DNA of 64,000 nucleotides from Hygrophila difformis (Eukaryota; Streptophyta; Magnoliopsida; Lamiales; Acanthaceae), in assembly GCA_030278955.1 (NCBI GenBank), contig JAOANR010000010.1:20924444-20988443 (forward strand), given 5' to 3'. The notes under the pieces were generated by a model. That model saw nothing but the letters and a program-made list of their open reading frames with translations. It made no database searches and had not been told where the DNA came from. A program made the translations under genes and the position numbers. Shown here in pieces: positions 55,299-64,000 of the stretch (the stretch's first letter is position 1; the number at the start of each line of letters is the position of its first letter).

Positions 55299-57680
55299 TC
55301 ACTCCGAGTCATCAGAGGAAGCAGCATCAGATTCGCTGGACTCCTCCTCTGGATTGGTATCCAATGGCTCATCTTCATCAGACCAAACGTCAGGAAGCTG
55401 TCTGAACATCTTTTCAGCATATTCGACTTGCTGGTGCACTTGAGCTTCCAGAACCTTAAGATGATTGATGTGGTCAGTGAGGTTCTCACGGAGCATTGAG
55501 AAGGCATCCTTCGCAGGGATCCTGCCTCCTGGTCCAGCCAAATCTGGCTTCTTTTTGGCAAAGTGGGCAGAGAGCTTGAAGTCTGCAATATCCTCAGGAC
55601 GGTCATGTTTGCTTCCAACGATGTGGAGATGCTTCAGGTACTCCGAGATGAGGCCAGGGAACGGAAGTGTGGTGTTGTACTTCCTCTTGACTTTTCCAGC
55701 AAAGACCAACATTTGATTGAGCACAAGTGCTCCATAATTGATCTCATACTTTTGGTCTATAGCAAACAACAATTTACACATGCTTTTGGACACTACAGAG
55801 TGGTTAGCAGTGGGCATGATATTATGAGCACATAATTTATAAAGCATGGAAAATTTCTGAGTCAAAACACCTGCACTCAGCCCCTTTCCTTGAAACCTTT
55901 TCCCTTGAACTCCAGTGAGTGTTTCAGCAATAGTGTTCATAGGAAATTTTGCACTTCGAGAGTAGACAGATTTCAGAGAAGTTCGGGGTACCTGGAGAAA
56001 GCGGTTCAGAGCCCTAGCCTTGAGTTCAAATAACTCCCCATGAGCATAGCTGAGTTCGAACCAGGGGCTTTTGGTGGTGAGGACTTCAGAGCTCAGGTTT
56101 GCATAAAAATGCCTAACTAGCTGTCCCTTGTATTGCTTGATCTCAGTTCCCCAGAACAAAAGTGACCTGTCTTCCAGGTACTTGTGCCATCCCATCTCCT
56201 CATAGCGTTCAGCAGCAAAGCGTATCTCATGGTGAACCTTCATCTTCTCCAGAACAGTAGCAAAGTAATGCTTGGACGCTTCATAGTAGAAGTCAATGGA
56301 AATGGCGTTCTCAGCATCGATGATCTCTGGTTCATGTTCCTCAGAAGAGGATTCAGCGATCTTCCGTTTCTTGACTCCAGAGGCTTTTCCTGATGCTTCT
56401 GGTTCAGAACGAGTCCGCTTTTTGGGTTCGGACTCCTTTGGAGAACTCCTGGCAGGCGGAGTTGATACACGTGGCTCAGTCTGTGGTTCAACTTCTTCTA
56501 CTGAATCTTCTTCAGCATCATCATCAACCTTTTCTTCGGATTCATCTTCATCCTCTTCAGATTCTTCCTGGGATTCTTCATCTCCGCTTTGGGTATCTTG
56601 GGATCCCAATTCTTCGGACTTATCTTCAGTTGGGTTCTCCCCCTCAGTTGGATCAGGGGCATTCTCCTGAAGGTGTTCCGTGTCTCCTCCAGATTCTTTG
56701 CTCACATCATCATCGGAGCTTGAAGATTCCTCATCTTCTTCCTCTTCTACCTGTTCAATTTCAGTTTGAACAGGTTCTGTGGCAGGCACAGTTTCCTTTG
56801 GTTCTGGTCTCAGCATGTGCTTTCTTTTCTGACTGGCAGTCCAGGCAATTTCTTCCGTGATCAGGTTCACAGCATAATCCTTCTCATCATCACTTATGTC
56901 GATCATAGATTCGTCTCCAGAGCTTTCATCTGCATCCTCTTGAATATAATCTGAATCGAGTTCTTCTTCGTCGAGTGGTTCAGTGACTGGTTCAGTCTCC
57001 TTTGGTGGACTGGTTTGGGTGTCCGGTGCAGTGATCTGAAGTGGTTCTTCAGGGGTTGCCTCAGTGGTGGTGACAGGAGCAGGGTCAGTCACGACACTTG
57101 GTTCTATGGCGGCCTTCTTCGCAGGAGTTTTCTTCTTGAGCTTTGTAGTGGACACCTTCTGTGCATCTTTGGCAGTGACTTCGGTGCTTTTAGCTGGAGC
57201 AGTGGTTGTGGTTGCAGGTGCAGATCCCATGGATGGAAGGTTCGCCAGAATGGAATCCAGGGGTTCCAGTGCTTTGGCAACCTCCGACTCCACAAGTTCA
57301 CTTACCGACGCGTTCTTCTTAGCAACTGCCTTCTCTCTTGTTTTAGCGGTTGAAACAGCTTTTCCTTTCGTCTTTGGAGCCTCCAAGTCTTTCTTCTTTA
57401 AAGCAGCGGCACCAGCAACTTCGGCTCGAATGTCGAGCGGGTCTTGAACAGCTACAGTGGATCCTTTTCCTCCAGCAGTTGAAGGAGATGACGAAGGGAA
57501 TGGAACAGGGACTATGGATGGAGTTTCAGAAACAGTTTGTTCCATGATTGCCTTCTGAACAGCCTTCGCACGTCCCTTGGCACTTGATTCTTCGGGTGAG
57601 ATGGCCTTCTTGCTTCCAGCAGTAGAGGAGGGAGTCGGGCCTTGTGATTTGGAACCTTGGCTTCCTCGTGTCTTTACCAT
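55299..57680 (-). CDS. Extra ORF after pol, 793 aa, putative plant transposon protein
   Basis: An intact frame opens at 57680 (MVKTRGSQGSKSQ). Residues 1-210 are Lys/Ala/Ser/Thr-rich and low in structure. About 230-410 is strongly acidic (EEEEDEESSSSDDD, EESEEDEDESEEK). Basic clusters KKRTRSEP and VKKRKIAE near 418-440 look like nuclear localisation signals. A structured domain of about 250 residues (457-712) follows, with FYYEASKHYFATVLEKM, VPRTSLKSVYSRSAKFP and LCAHNIMPTANHSVVSKSM. It resembles the domain called putative plant transposon protein. A Ser/Asp/Glu tail ends it. There is no signal peptide or clear membrane span, so it does not look like an envelope protein despite its position. 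Function is unknown. Confidence 0.75.
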   Translation of the reverse strand: MVKTRGSQGSKSQGPTPSSTAGSKKAISPEESSAKGRAKAVQKAIMEQTVSETPSIVPVPFPSSSPSTAGGKGSTVAVQDPLDIRAEVAGAAALKKKDLEAPKTKGKAVSTAKTREKAVAKKNASVSELVESEVAKALEPLDSILANLPSMGSAPATTTTAPAKSTEVTAKDAQKVSTTKLKKKTPAKKAAIEPSVVTDPAPVTTTEATPEEPLQITAPDTQTSPPKETEPVTEPLDEEELDSDYIQEDADESSGDESMIDISDDEKDYAVNLITEEIAWTASQKRKHMLRPEPKETVPATEPVQTEIEQVEEEEDEESSSSDDDVSKESGGDTEHLQENAPDPTEGENPTEDKSEELGSQDTQSGDEESQEESEEDEDESEEKVDDDAEEDSVEEVEPQTEPRVSTPPARSSPKESEPKKRTRSEPEASGKASGVKKRKIAESSSEEHEPEIIDAENAISIDFYYEASKHYFATVLEKMKVHHEIRFAAERYEEMGWHKYLEDRSLLFWGTEIKQYKGQLVRHFYANLSSEVLTTKSPWFELSYAHGELFELKARALNRFLQVPRTSLKSVYSRSAKFPMNTIAETLTGVQGKRFQGKGLSAGVLTQKFSMLYKLCAHNIMPTANHSVVSKSMCKLLFAIDQKYEINYGALVLNQMLVFAGKVKRKYNTTLPFPGLISEYLKHLHIVGSKHDRPEDIADFKLSAHFAKKKPDLAGPGGRIPAKDAFSMLRENLTDHINHLKVLEAQVHQQVEYAEKMFRQLPDVWSDEDEPLDTNPEEESSESDAASSDDSE

Positions 57681-58106
57681 TGTCTGAAAGAGAAAACTTT
57701 TGACAAGAACAAGTGAAGAGTAGTGTATGATTATGAAACTGAACGAAGGAGAGTATATGAGACCGAGAGAGAAGAAGGATTTTAGGCAACTTGATCACAA
57801 TGAAATCTGTGAATTTGATTTGCAACTTCCCTTGATAGTAAGATAATCGCAACTTCCCATAACTGCAATCATCACGTTTTTGAATGAAGTTGTGCAAATA
57901 ACCGTTCCCGCCTCGGTTCTTGTCAGTCCGGCCTGTCACATCAATTTTGAATTTGAAATTGTGGAGATTAACTTCCTTAGTAATGAGATCCTGCGAAACA
58001 TTCTTAACAAAATAGTAAGAATAACATAATTAAGGTAATAAAATATAGGATTACAAAATATATGGAAATAGCATAAAGTAAAACTTATTCCGCAATTTTT
58101 GGGATT
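57681..58106 (-). other. Spacer between gag-pol and the extra ORF
   Basis: 426 bases with no sustained frame. It may carry the leader or a splice acceptor for the extra ORF. No motif is decisive. Confidence 0.5.
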
Positions 58107-61100
58107 TTATGTGATCGTGCATAGGCCAAGATCTCTTCTCAATTTTTCGAATCTCTCTCGATCCAGTGCCTTAGTAAAAATATCCGCATGTTGCTCAGTA
58201 GTTCCGACATGTTGGATGGACACCATTCCTTCTTCAACAATATCTCTTATGAAGTGATGTCTGAGTTCAATGTGCTTTGTTCTCCCATGTTGAACAGGAT
58301 TTTTGGAGATGTTGATCGCACTCATGTTGTCACATAGTATGGTGAGGACTTCTTGGTCGATTCCATAATCTAGCATCATTTGCTTCATCCATAGCAATTG
58401 TGCACAACAACTTCCAGCAGCAATGTACTCGGCCTCAGCAGTTGATAGGGATATGGAGCTTTGTTTCTTGCTATACCAACTAACTAGGTTAGTTCCAATG
58501 TAAAAGCATCCTCCGGTTGTGCTTTTTCGATCATCCGCATCACCTGCCCAATCTGCATCACTATAACCAAGTAATGAGAGATTAGACTCTTTAGAGTACC
58601 AAATACCAAGATCACTGGTTCCTGAGATATATTTGATCACTCGTTTGGCAGCCTTTAGATGTGATTCCTTGGGGTCGGCTTGGTAACGAGCACAAACACC
58701 TACTGCATAGCTTATGTCTGGTCTACTTGCAGCAAGATATAGAAGGCTTCCGATGATGCTTCGATAGAGTTTCTGATCAACACTCTGACCACTAGGATCT
58801 TTGCTCATTTTGTCATTAGTCCCTATAGGCGTTCGAGCTGGTTTGCTGGACTCCATGCCGAATTTTTTAACAATCTTTCGGGCATACTTGGTTTGGCTTA
58901 GAAATATTCCATCTTTCTTCTGGGCAACCTGCAAACCAAGAAAGTAAGTTAGTTCTCCTACCATGCTCATTTCAAATTCCTTACCCATTATTTCGATGAA
59001 CTGGTCTTTGAGCACATGGTGTGTTGATCCAAAAACAATGTCATCGACGTAGACTTGAGCAATGAGAATCCCTTTGTTCTCTCTTTTGATAAAGAGAGTC
59101 TTGTCCAAGCTCCCTCTTTCGAATCCATGTTCAAGTAGGTATTTGGAGAGCCTTTCATACCAAGCCCTAGGAGCTTGTTTTAGCCCATAGAGTGCCTTGT
59201 TGAGCTTGTAGACATGTTGAGGATGATGGGGGTCTTCAAATCCTTTAGGCTGTTCTACGTATACTTCCTCATTCAGCCAGCCATTTAGGAAGGCACTTTT
59301 GACATCCATTTGAAACAGCTTGAATCCTAGCGAGCATGCGATCGATAGTAGTAGTCGAACAGCTTCAAGTCTTGCTACAGGTGCAAATGTTTCACTGAAG
59401 TCGACACCTTCGACTTGGGTGTAACCCTGAGCAACTAATCGAGCTTTGTTTATAGTAATGTTCCCTTTTTCATCACTTTTGTTGCGAAAGATCCACTTGG
59501 TTCCGATTATGTTCTTGTCTTGAGGTCTTTCAACTAGGGTCCAGACTTCATTTCTTTCAAACTGGAGTAGTTCATCCTGCATAGCACTTATCCAGTGTTC
59601 ATCTTGAAGTGCTTCTTCAACTCTTGAGGGTTCGATCTTTGAAGTGTAGCAGTGCAAGCCTGCAAGCTCTTTAAAGTCGATCTTTTTCCCTCGAGTCTTT
59701 CTCCTTTCATTTACATCACCAATAATGTCTTCAGGGTCATGATGCTTGTGAATGCATCCATTTAGGTCCTTTTGAGGTTCTGCTTCTCGTGACGAGGTGT
59801 CCATGCTAGGCGTTTGGACTCGTTTGTTGGACTGTTCATCAGAAGTGGGTGGAGTTGAGCTGTGTTGATCATCCTGACCACTGGGAGTTTCATCATCATG
59901 AGGAGGAACATCCTCTTTGCTGGTCACATCTTCTATGATCACATTTGTGGACTCCAGTACTTTCCTTGTCTTAGGAAGATATACTCTATATGCACGACTT
60001 GTAGTAGAGTATCCCACAAATATTCCTTCATTGCTTTTTTCTTGGAACTTCCCAACATGTTCCCTGTCATTTAGAACAAAACATTTGCTACCAAAAATAT
60101 GAAAGTAAGTAATTGAGGTCTTTTTACCGTTCCAAATCTCATATGGAGTCATAAGAGAGTTTGGCCTTAAGTAGACTCGGTTTATGGTGTAGCAAGCTGT
60201 GTTCACGGCTTCGGCCCAAAGGAATTCAGCCACTTTCTTTGAGTTGAGCATCACCCTAGACATTTCTTGTAGGGTTCGATTTCTTCTTTCAACAACTCCG
60301 TTTTGTTGAGGTGTTTTTGGCGCCGAATATTCATGCTTAATTCCATGTGTAGCACAGTATTCTTCAAAGGATTGATTTTCAAACTCTCGTCCATGATCAC
60401 TTCGAATCCGTTTTATCTTGGTGTCCTTTTCGGTCATGAGTCGATTGCACAACTTCTCGAAGGCTTTGAATGTGTCGCCTTTTTCCCTGAGAAAATCTAT
60501 CCAAGTGTACCTGGAGTAATCATCAATACATACAAAGATATATTTTTTACCTCCCAGGCTTTCAACTTCCATTGGACCAATAAGATCCATGTGCAGTAGG
60601 TCAAGACACTTGGTTGATCCAGGGAGTTCAGATAGTTTGTGTGAACTCCTGTGCTGTTTGTTCTTGGCACATTCGTTGCAGAGAACTATACTTGATTTAT
60701 TGAATTGAGGAAGACCTTTGACTGCCCCGGTTCTGCTGAGTTTGATAAGATCTTTAAAGTTAAGATGTCCAAGCTTTTCATGCCATAATGTGATGTGATC
60801 CTTACCTGCAGCTGCACCAAAATTGCAAGTTTGAACAAGATGATAGCAATTATTTTTAGAGCGCAAACCTCTCATAATGCATTCTTGATCTTGATTGAGC
60901 ACTTGACAATCTTTCTTGGTAAACTGCACCACAAGGTCCTCATCACACAATTGACTGATGCTTATCAAGTTAGCTTGGAGTCCATCGACAAAGAAAACAG
61001 GTGACAGTTCCTTCGAGCCATTGTTCTCAATGGTCCCTTGACCAATCAGGGCACCCTTTTTTCCATCTCCAAAAACAACGAATCCTCCATTAATTTCTTT

Positions 61101-63110
61101 GTAGTGTTTGAGCAGACTCCTTTCTCCTGTCATGTGTTTGGAACATCCACTGTCGAAGTACCATACTTTGTCTGCAGCATTCTTCTTTTGTGAAAGAAAG
61201 GCAACGTGACATTTGTTCTGAATTTTAGGAACCCATTCGCATTTGATGGAGATTAGCTTCATCTTGATTTTGTCATTTGGCCAGATGATGGGTTTCCCTG
61301 TTTGTAGATCTTTTACCAAAATTCCACAGTTTTTGGTTTTGTGGCCTTCAAGCTTGCAGTAATCGCATCTGAGTGGGATTGGAGGTGGAGGTCTCCTTGT
61401 CCACTTGTTTCTTCCTACAGGATGGAACGATTTCTTGATAGTTCGGGGTTCACTTAGCATTCCTCCGGACACAAACTTGCTTTTCTTTTCTCCACGAGAA
61501 GTTGAGGCTTGATATCCCAAGCCTTGTTTGTTGTTGCTCGGTCTTCCCATAGCAATTACATCATCTAACTTGGCTTTTCCTTTGTTTAGAGCCGCCAGAG
61601 TGCTTTCAGCCTTGGCAAGTTTCTCTTGAACTTCGGTGAGTTCTGTGTGAAGAGCGTCTTTCTTCCCAAGCATACTATAGTACCACAGTTTATAGTCAAC
61701 TTTTTCAACCTCCAGTTCCTTGTTTTCTTTCTGAAGCTCAGCATTTTTCTCACGTAGTTCATTCACCAGTCCAGACAGCTCTGTGGACGCCTTTTCAAGT
61801 TCCTGATTTTTACACGAGAGACTCTGGAGTTGTTCCTTTAGGCTTTCATTCTCGACATGTAATTCTACTGATTCAGCAATGGATATTTCCAGCTTCTCGA
61901 ACGTTTCTTCGTAGAGATCATTGAGTTTACCGACGCTTTCATCTTGATTCCTAGCAAAAGAGTGAATCATGTTAGAGGAAACCATATTGACTGAGTTAGG
62001 ACCCATACTTGTTTCGGGTTCATCATCACTGTCCGAATCCCATGTGCCAACGAAGCCTACTCCATAGTTTACACCATGTTCATCAGACTCCTTCTCATCT
62101 TCCGAGTCACTAAATGTTACTTGATAGGATTTGCTGGACTCCTTTGGTCTGAGATTGGCACAGTCTTTTTTCATATGGCCTCTTTCCCCACATTCAAAGC
62201 ATATGATCTCCTTGTCATCCTCAATCCTTGAAGATTTTGGTTTGATTTTGTCGAGATACTTCGACCCTTTCTGAGTGAATTTAGAGTTTGATGACCCGGC
62301 ATCTTTCTTCATGGAGGAGTTGAATCTAGATCTACGGTTCTTGATGATCTGATTTAGTCTTTTGGACAGCATGGCCAGTTCTTCTTCGTCACTGAAGTCA
62401 TCATGATTTTCTAGGGAGAAGTCTTCCTCTTCCTTGGTCGTGGATTTGAATGCCACTGGTTTGCTTTTGGTTCTGGGACAGTGATCCATTTCCCATGATT
62501 GTAGGATTCCCATTAGTTCATCAACCTGCAATTTATCAAAGTCTTTGTATAGTTCAAGTGCTGCGACCTTTGCATTGAACCTTTCCGGAAGCGTCCCAAT
62601 GATTTTTCCTACAATGTCCTGTTGAGAATACACTTTGCCAAGCTGAAGAGCTTGGTTGGTTAGATCACGGATACGACCAATATATTGGCCGACAGACTCA
62701 TTATCATCCATAGAAATCTTATGAAATTGTGCATCAAGAGTAATGATTCTAGATTTCTTTACCGGAGCCATACCCTCGTAGGTATTGGCTAAAGTAGTCC
62801 AGACATCGTATGCAATCTTACACCCAGCGATAAGTCTGTATTGATCTTTTGTGAGAGCATTGTGAATGGCATTCAGGGCTTTGGAGTTCTTTGAAGCGGC
62901 AAGCTTCTCAGCAGCAGTCCATTCACTCCTTGGTTTGATGGTTTTTACACCGTCCTCTTCTTTTATTGGTGGATGGTATTGATTTTCTACTGCATCCCAA
63001 GCCCCTTCGTCCAAAGCAATGAGGAAAGCCTCCATTTGATCTTTCCAATATGCATAGTTTGATCCATCGAGCAATGGTGGTCTGGTTACAGATCCGCCTT
63101 GGTTTTCCAT
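58107..63110 (-). CDS. Copia gag-pol polyprotein, intact
   Basis: The frame is open from 63158, but I place the start at the ATG at 63110 ([16 protein letters not shown]), because upstream codons run into the primer site. Residue numbers count from 63158. Gag has a UBN2-type capsid domain at about 90-240 and a zinc knuckle [14 protein letters not shown] near 324. A coiled coil is at about 410-530. Protease follows ([13 protein letters not shown] near 666). The pre-integrase block LWHEKLGHL is near 796. The integrase core has [15 protein letters not shown] and [11 protein letters not shown]. Copia RT starts near 1210 ([19 protein letters not shown]), with YVDD near 1369. RNase H has SDADWAGD near 1534 and [10 protein letters not shown]. 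All catalytic motifs are present and there is no internal stop, so the copy could be active. Confidence 0.92.
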   Translation of the reverse strand: MENQGGSVTRPPLLDGSNYAYWKDQMEAFLIALDEGAWDAVENQYHPPIKEEDGVKTIKPRSEWTAAEKLAASKNSKALNAIHNALTKDQYRLIAGCKIAYDVWTTLANTYEGMAPVKKSRIITLDAQFHKISMDDNESVGQYIGRIRDLTNQALQLGKVYSQQDIVGKIIGTLPERFNAKVAALELYKDFDKLQVDELMGILQSWEMDHCPRTKSKPVAFKSTTKEEEDFSLENHDDFSDEEELAMLSKRLNQIIKNRRSRFNSSMKKDAGSSNSKFTQKGSKYLDKIKPKSSRIEDDKEIICFECGERGHMKKDCANLRPKESSKSYQVTFSDSEDEKESDEHGVNYGVGFVGTWDSDSDDEPETSMGPNSVNMVSSNMIHSFARNQDESVGKLNDLYEETFEKLEISIAESVELHVENESLKEQLQSLSCKNQELEKASTELSGLVNELREKNAELQKENKELEVEKVDYKLWYYSMLGKKDALHTELTEVQEKLAKAESTLAALNKGKAKLDDVIAMGRPSNNKQGLGYQASTSRGEKKSKFVSGGMLSEPRTIKKSFHPVGRNKWTRRPPPPIPLRCDYCKLEGHKTKNCGILVKDLQTGKPIIWPNDKIKMKLISIKCEWVPKIQNKCHVAFLSQKKNAADKVWYFDSGCSKHMTGERSLLKHYKEINGGFVVFGDGKKGALIGQGTIENNGSKELSPVFFVDGLQANLISISQLCDEDLVVQFTKKDCQVLNQDQECIMRGLRSKNNCYHLVQTCNFGAAAGKDHITLWHEKLGHLNFKDLIKLSRTGAVKGLPQFNKSSIVLCNECAKNKQHRSSHKLSELPGSTKCLDLLHMDLIGPMEVESLGGKKYIFVCIDDYSRYTWIDFLREKGDTFKAFEKLCNRLMTEKDTKIKRIRSDHGREFENQSFEEYCATHGIKHEYSAPKTPQQNGVVERRNRTLQEMSRVMLNSKKVAEFLWAEAVNTACYTINRVYLRPNSLMTPYEIWNGKKTSITYFHIFGSKCFVLNDREHVGKFQEKSNEGIFVGYSTTSRAYRVYLPKTRKVLESTNVIIEDVTSKEDVPPHDDETPSGQDDQHSSTPPTSDEQSNKRVQTPSMDTSSREAEPQKDLNGCIHKHHDPEDIIGDVNERRKTRGKKIDFKELAGLHCYTSKIEPSRVEEALQDEHWISAMQDELLQFERNEVWTLVERPQDKNIIGTKWIFRNKSDEKGNITINKARLVAQGYTQVEGVDFSETFAPVARLEAVRLLLSIACSLGFKLFQMDVKSAFLNGWLNEEVYVEQPKGFEDPHHPQHVYKLNKALYGLKQAPRAWYERLSKYLLEHGFERGSLDKTLFIKRENKGILIAQVYVDDIVFGSTHHVLKDQFIEIMGKEFEMSMVGELTYFLGLQVAQKKDGIFLSQTKYARKIVKKFGMESSKPARTPIGTNDKMSKDPSGQSVDQKLYRSIIGSLLYLAASRPDISYAVGVCARYQADPKESHLKAAKRVIKYISGTSDLGIWYSKESNLSLLGYSDADWAGDADDRKSTTGGCFYIGTNLVSWYSKKQSSISLSTAEAEYIAAGSCCAQLLWMKQMMLDYGIDQEVLTILCDNMSAINISKNPVQHGRTKHIELRHHFIRDIVEEGMVSIQHVGTTEQHADIFTKALDRERFEKLRRDLGLCTIT

Positions 63111-63144
63111 GCCTTTTATCTGGATCTCGCTTTCCAAAGCGTGT

Positions 63145-63157
63145 GGCTCTGATACCA
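63145..63157 (-). other. Primer binding site of the Copia element (initiator tRNA-Met)
   Basis: The minus strand reads TGGTATCAGAGCC two bases after the LTR. Confidence 0.85.
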
Positions 63158-63159
63158 AT

Positions 63160-64000
63160 TGTTAGGTCCTTTTGCGTGGATAACCAATTAAGTAGTCCTG
63201 AAAACTAGTTCAAGCACCTTTCGTGGACACGTTAAACAGTTTATGAAATAAAGCAGCGGAAAGTAAATAAACTGTGAAAATAAAGAACTCAAGGTTTGTT
63301 GACCCAGTTCGGCACAAGCCTACATCTGGGGGATACCAATCCAGGAGATTCACTAATTGTTTTGGTTTGATCCTCGATCACAACAATAGTGAATTGTTTC
63401 GCCCAACTCCAATCACCAAGCGGACTGAATTGTCAAACTAAGACACTCCCCCTGTCTTGGTGAAGATCTCCCCGACCTTGCTTCAATCCCTTGAAGGCTC
63501 CTCCTTCAAGTTTGCCCTTGGTCGAAACCTGTTGGCGACTCTCCTTGATCTTTTCAATTAAGCTCTTGAGTTGACGACTCCTCGAAGATCTTGGTTGAAT
63601 TCGTCTGTTTCAATCAAGCACACAGTGGCACATTATCGATCAATTCACCCGAGGAAGTGTTGATCGATTTTCTTCCTTCGAGATGATAGACTCACGAACA
63701 CGGAAGGAAGATAATTTTCTCTCTTCACAATAGCTTTCGATTGCACAGAAATTTCAGTGAATAATTCGTCGTTCTTCTTCTTCCCTTGGCAGTCCTATTT
63801 GAAGAGAGCAATATTTCCTCCATTCTAAGATAGAAGATTTTCTTTCCATAAATGCGCGGATCCTTAGAACGGAGTATCCCGGATTAAGGGATCTTGGTTT
63901 CCATCCTTCGTGTGCAAGATCCGGGCAGGGAATCAGCTAGCCGTTGGACGTAATACCATTGCAAATTCGCCAGCTTCGCTTCCCTTAAATAGTTTGTCGC
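63160..64000 (-). repeat. 5' LTR of the Copia element, partial
   Basis: 841 bases of the right LTR are in the window and the rest lies beyond 64000. It matches 53944-54784 with about four substitutions. Confidence 0.9.

Larger units (their letters stand above)
53944..64000 (-). mobile_element. Ty1/Copia element, Sirevirus-like, runs off the window
   Basis: The left LTR (53944-54860) is the 3' LTR. The right LTR starts at 63160 and continues past 64000. On the minus strand: initiator-Met primer site, one intact gag-pol ORF, an extra ORF of 793 residues, polypurine tract and 3' LTR. In 841 comparable bases I count about four LTR differences, so insertion is very recent. The left flanking pentamer is AAGCT, and its partner is outside the window. 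The long gag with a coiled-coil insertion and an ORF after pol fit the Sirevirus group; the lineage is inference. Confidence 0.9.

Noticed and set aside
55443..57547. Plus-strand ORFs opposite the extra Copia ORF
   Set aside because: They are shadows of a long, biased minus-strand frame, with serine- and leucine-rich antisense composition and no domains.

Overview
This is nuclear DNA of a flowering plant, most likely a eudicot; I cannot name the species. The signs are AT-rich intergenic DNA, plant-type LTR retrotransposons with initiator-methionine tRNA primer sites, Helitrons ending in CTAG, several MITE families, and one ordinary intron-containing plant gene. By eye, about three quarters of the window is transposable element.

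Layout. 1-4760: intergenic DNA with small DNA transposons: a PIF/Harbinger-like element (300-1320), two hAT MITEs (2160-2593, 3930-4321), a CACTA MITE (3563-3714), Stowaway MITEs and a tRNA-SINE-like remnant. 4827-17432: a complete, young Ty3/Gypsy element of the Tat/Ogre type with a GTTGT target duplication. Its 682-bp LTRs are nearly identical, and it has gag, protease, RT, two RNase H domains and integrase, all interrupted by a few stops and frameshifts. Between pol and the 3' LTR lie two antisense units: a spliced plant-mobile-domain gene (16570 down to 13347) and a short unit with its own TATA box and AATAAA (13025 down to 12304). 17462-21654: a SINE-like copy, then two related Helitrons that carry the same Stowaway at the same internal site.

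22283-24381 is the only host gene I can support: a seven-exon inositol polyphosphate 5-phosphatase of 401 residues. 24382-29512 is intergenic with MITEs and a fold-back cluster of short repeats.

29513-47189 is a three-level nest. A roughly 1-kb Helitron is split by Gypsy element A (29806-46414, minus strand, TSD TCTTT). A's right LTR is split by Gypsy element B (37591-45039, minus strand, TSD TCGGG). B has lost RNase H and integrase, and its left side is fused to a piece of an unrelated LTR (C). B's intact LTR holds six short hairpins with covarying stems and a constant loop. 48175-53500 has Stowaways, a decayed Helitron with a helicase pseudogene and a clear 3' hairpin-CTAG end (51643), and fold-back MITEs.

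53944 to the window end is a young Ty1/Copia element, Sirevirus-like, on the minus strand. It has one intact gag-pol ORF and a separate 793-residue ORF between pol and the 3' LTR. Its 5' LTR runs off the window.

The most unusual cargo is the antisense gene pair in the Tat element, the hairpin array in LTR B, the extra Copia ORF and the coiled-coil ORF ahead of gag in B. Statements about families come from motif recognition only; no database search was made.
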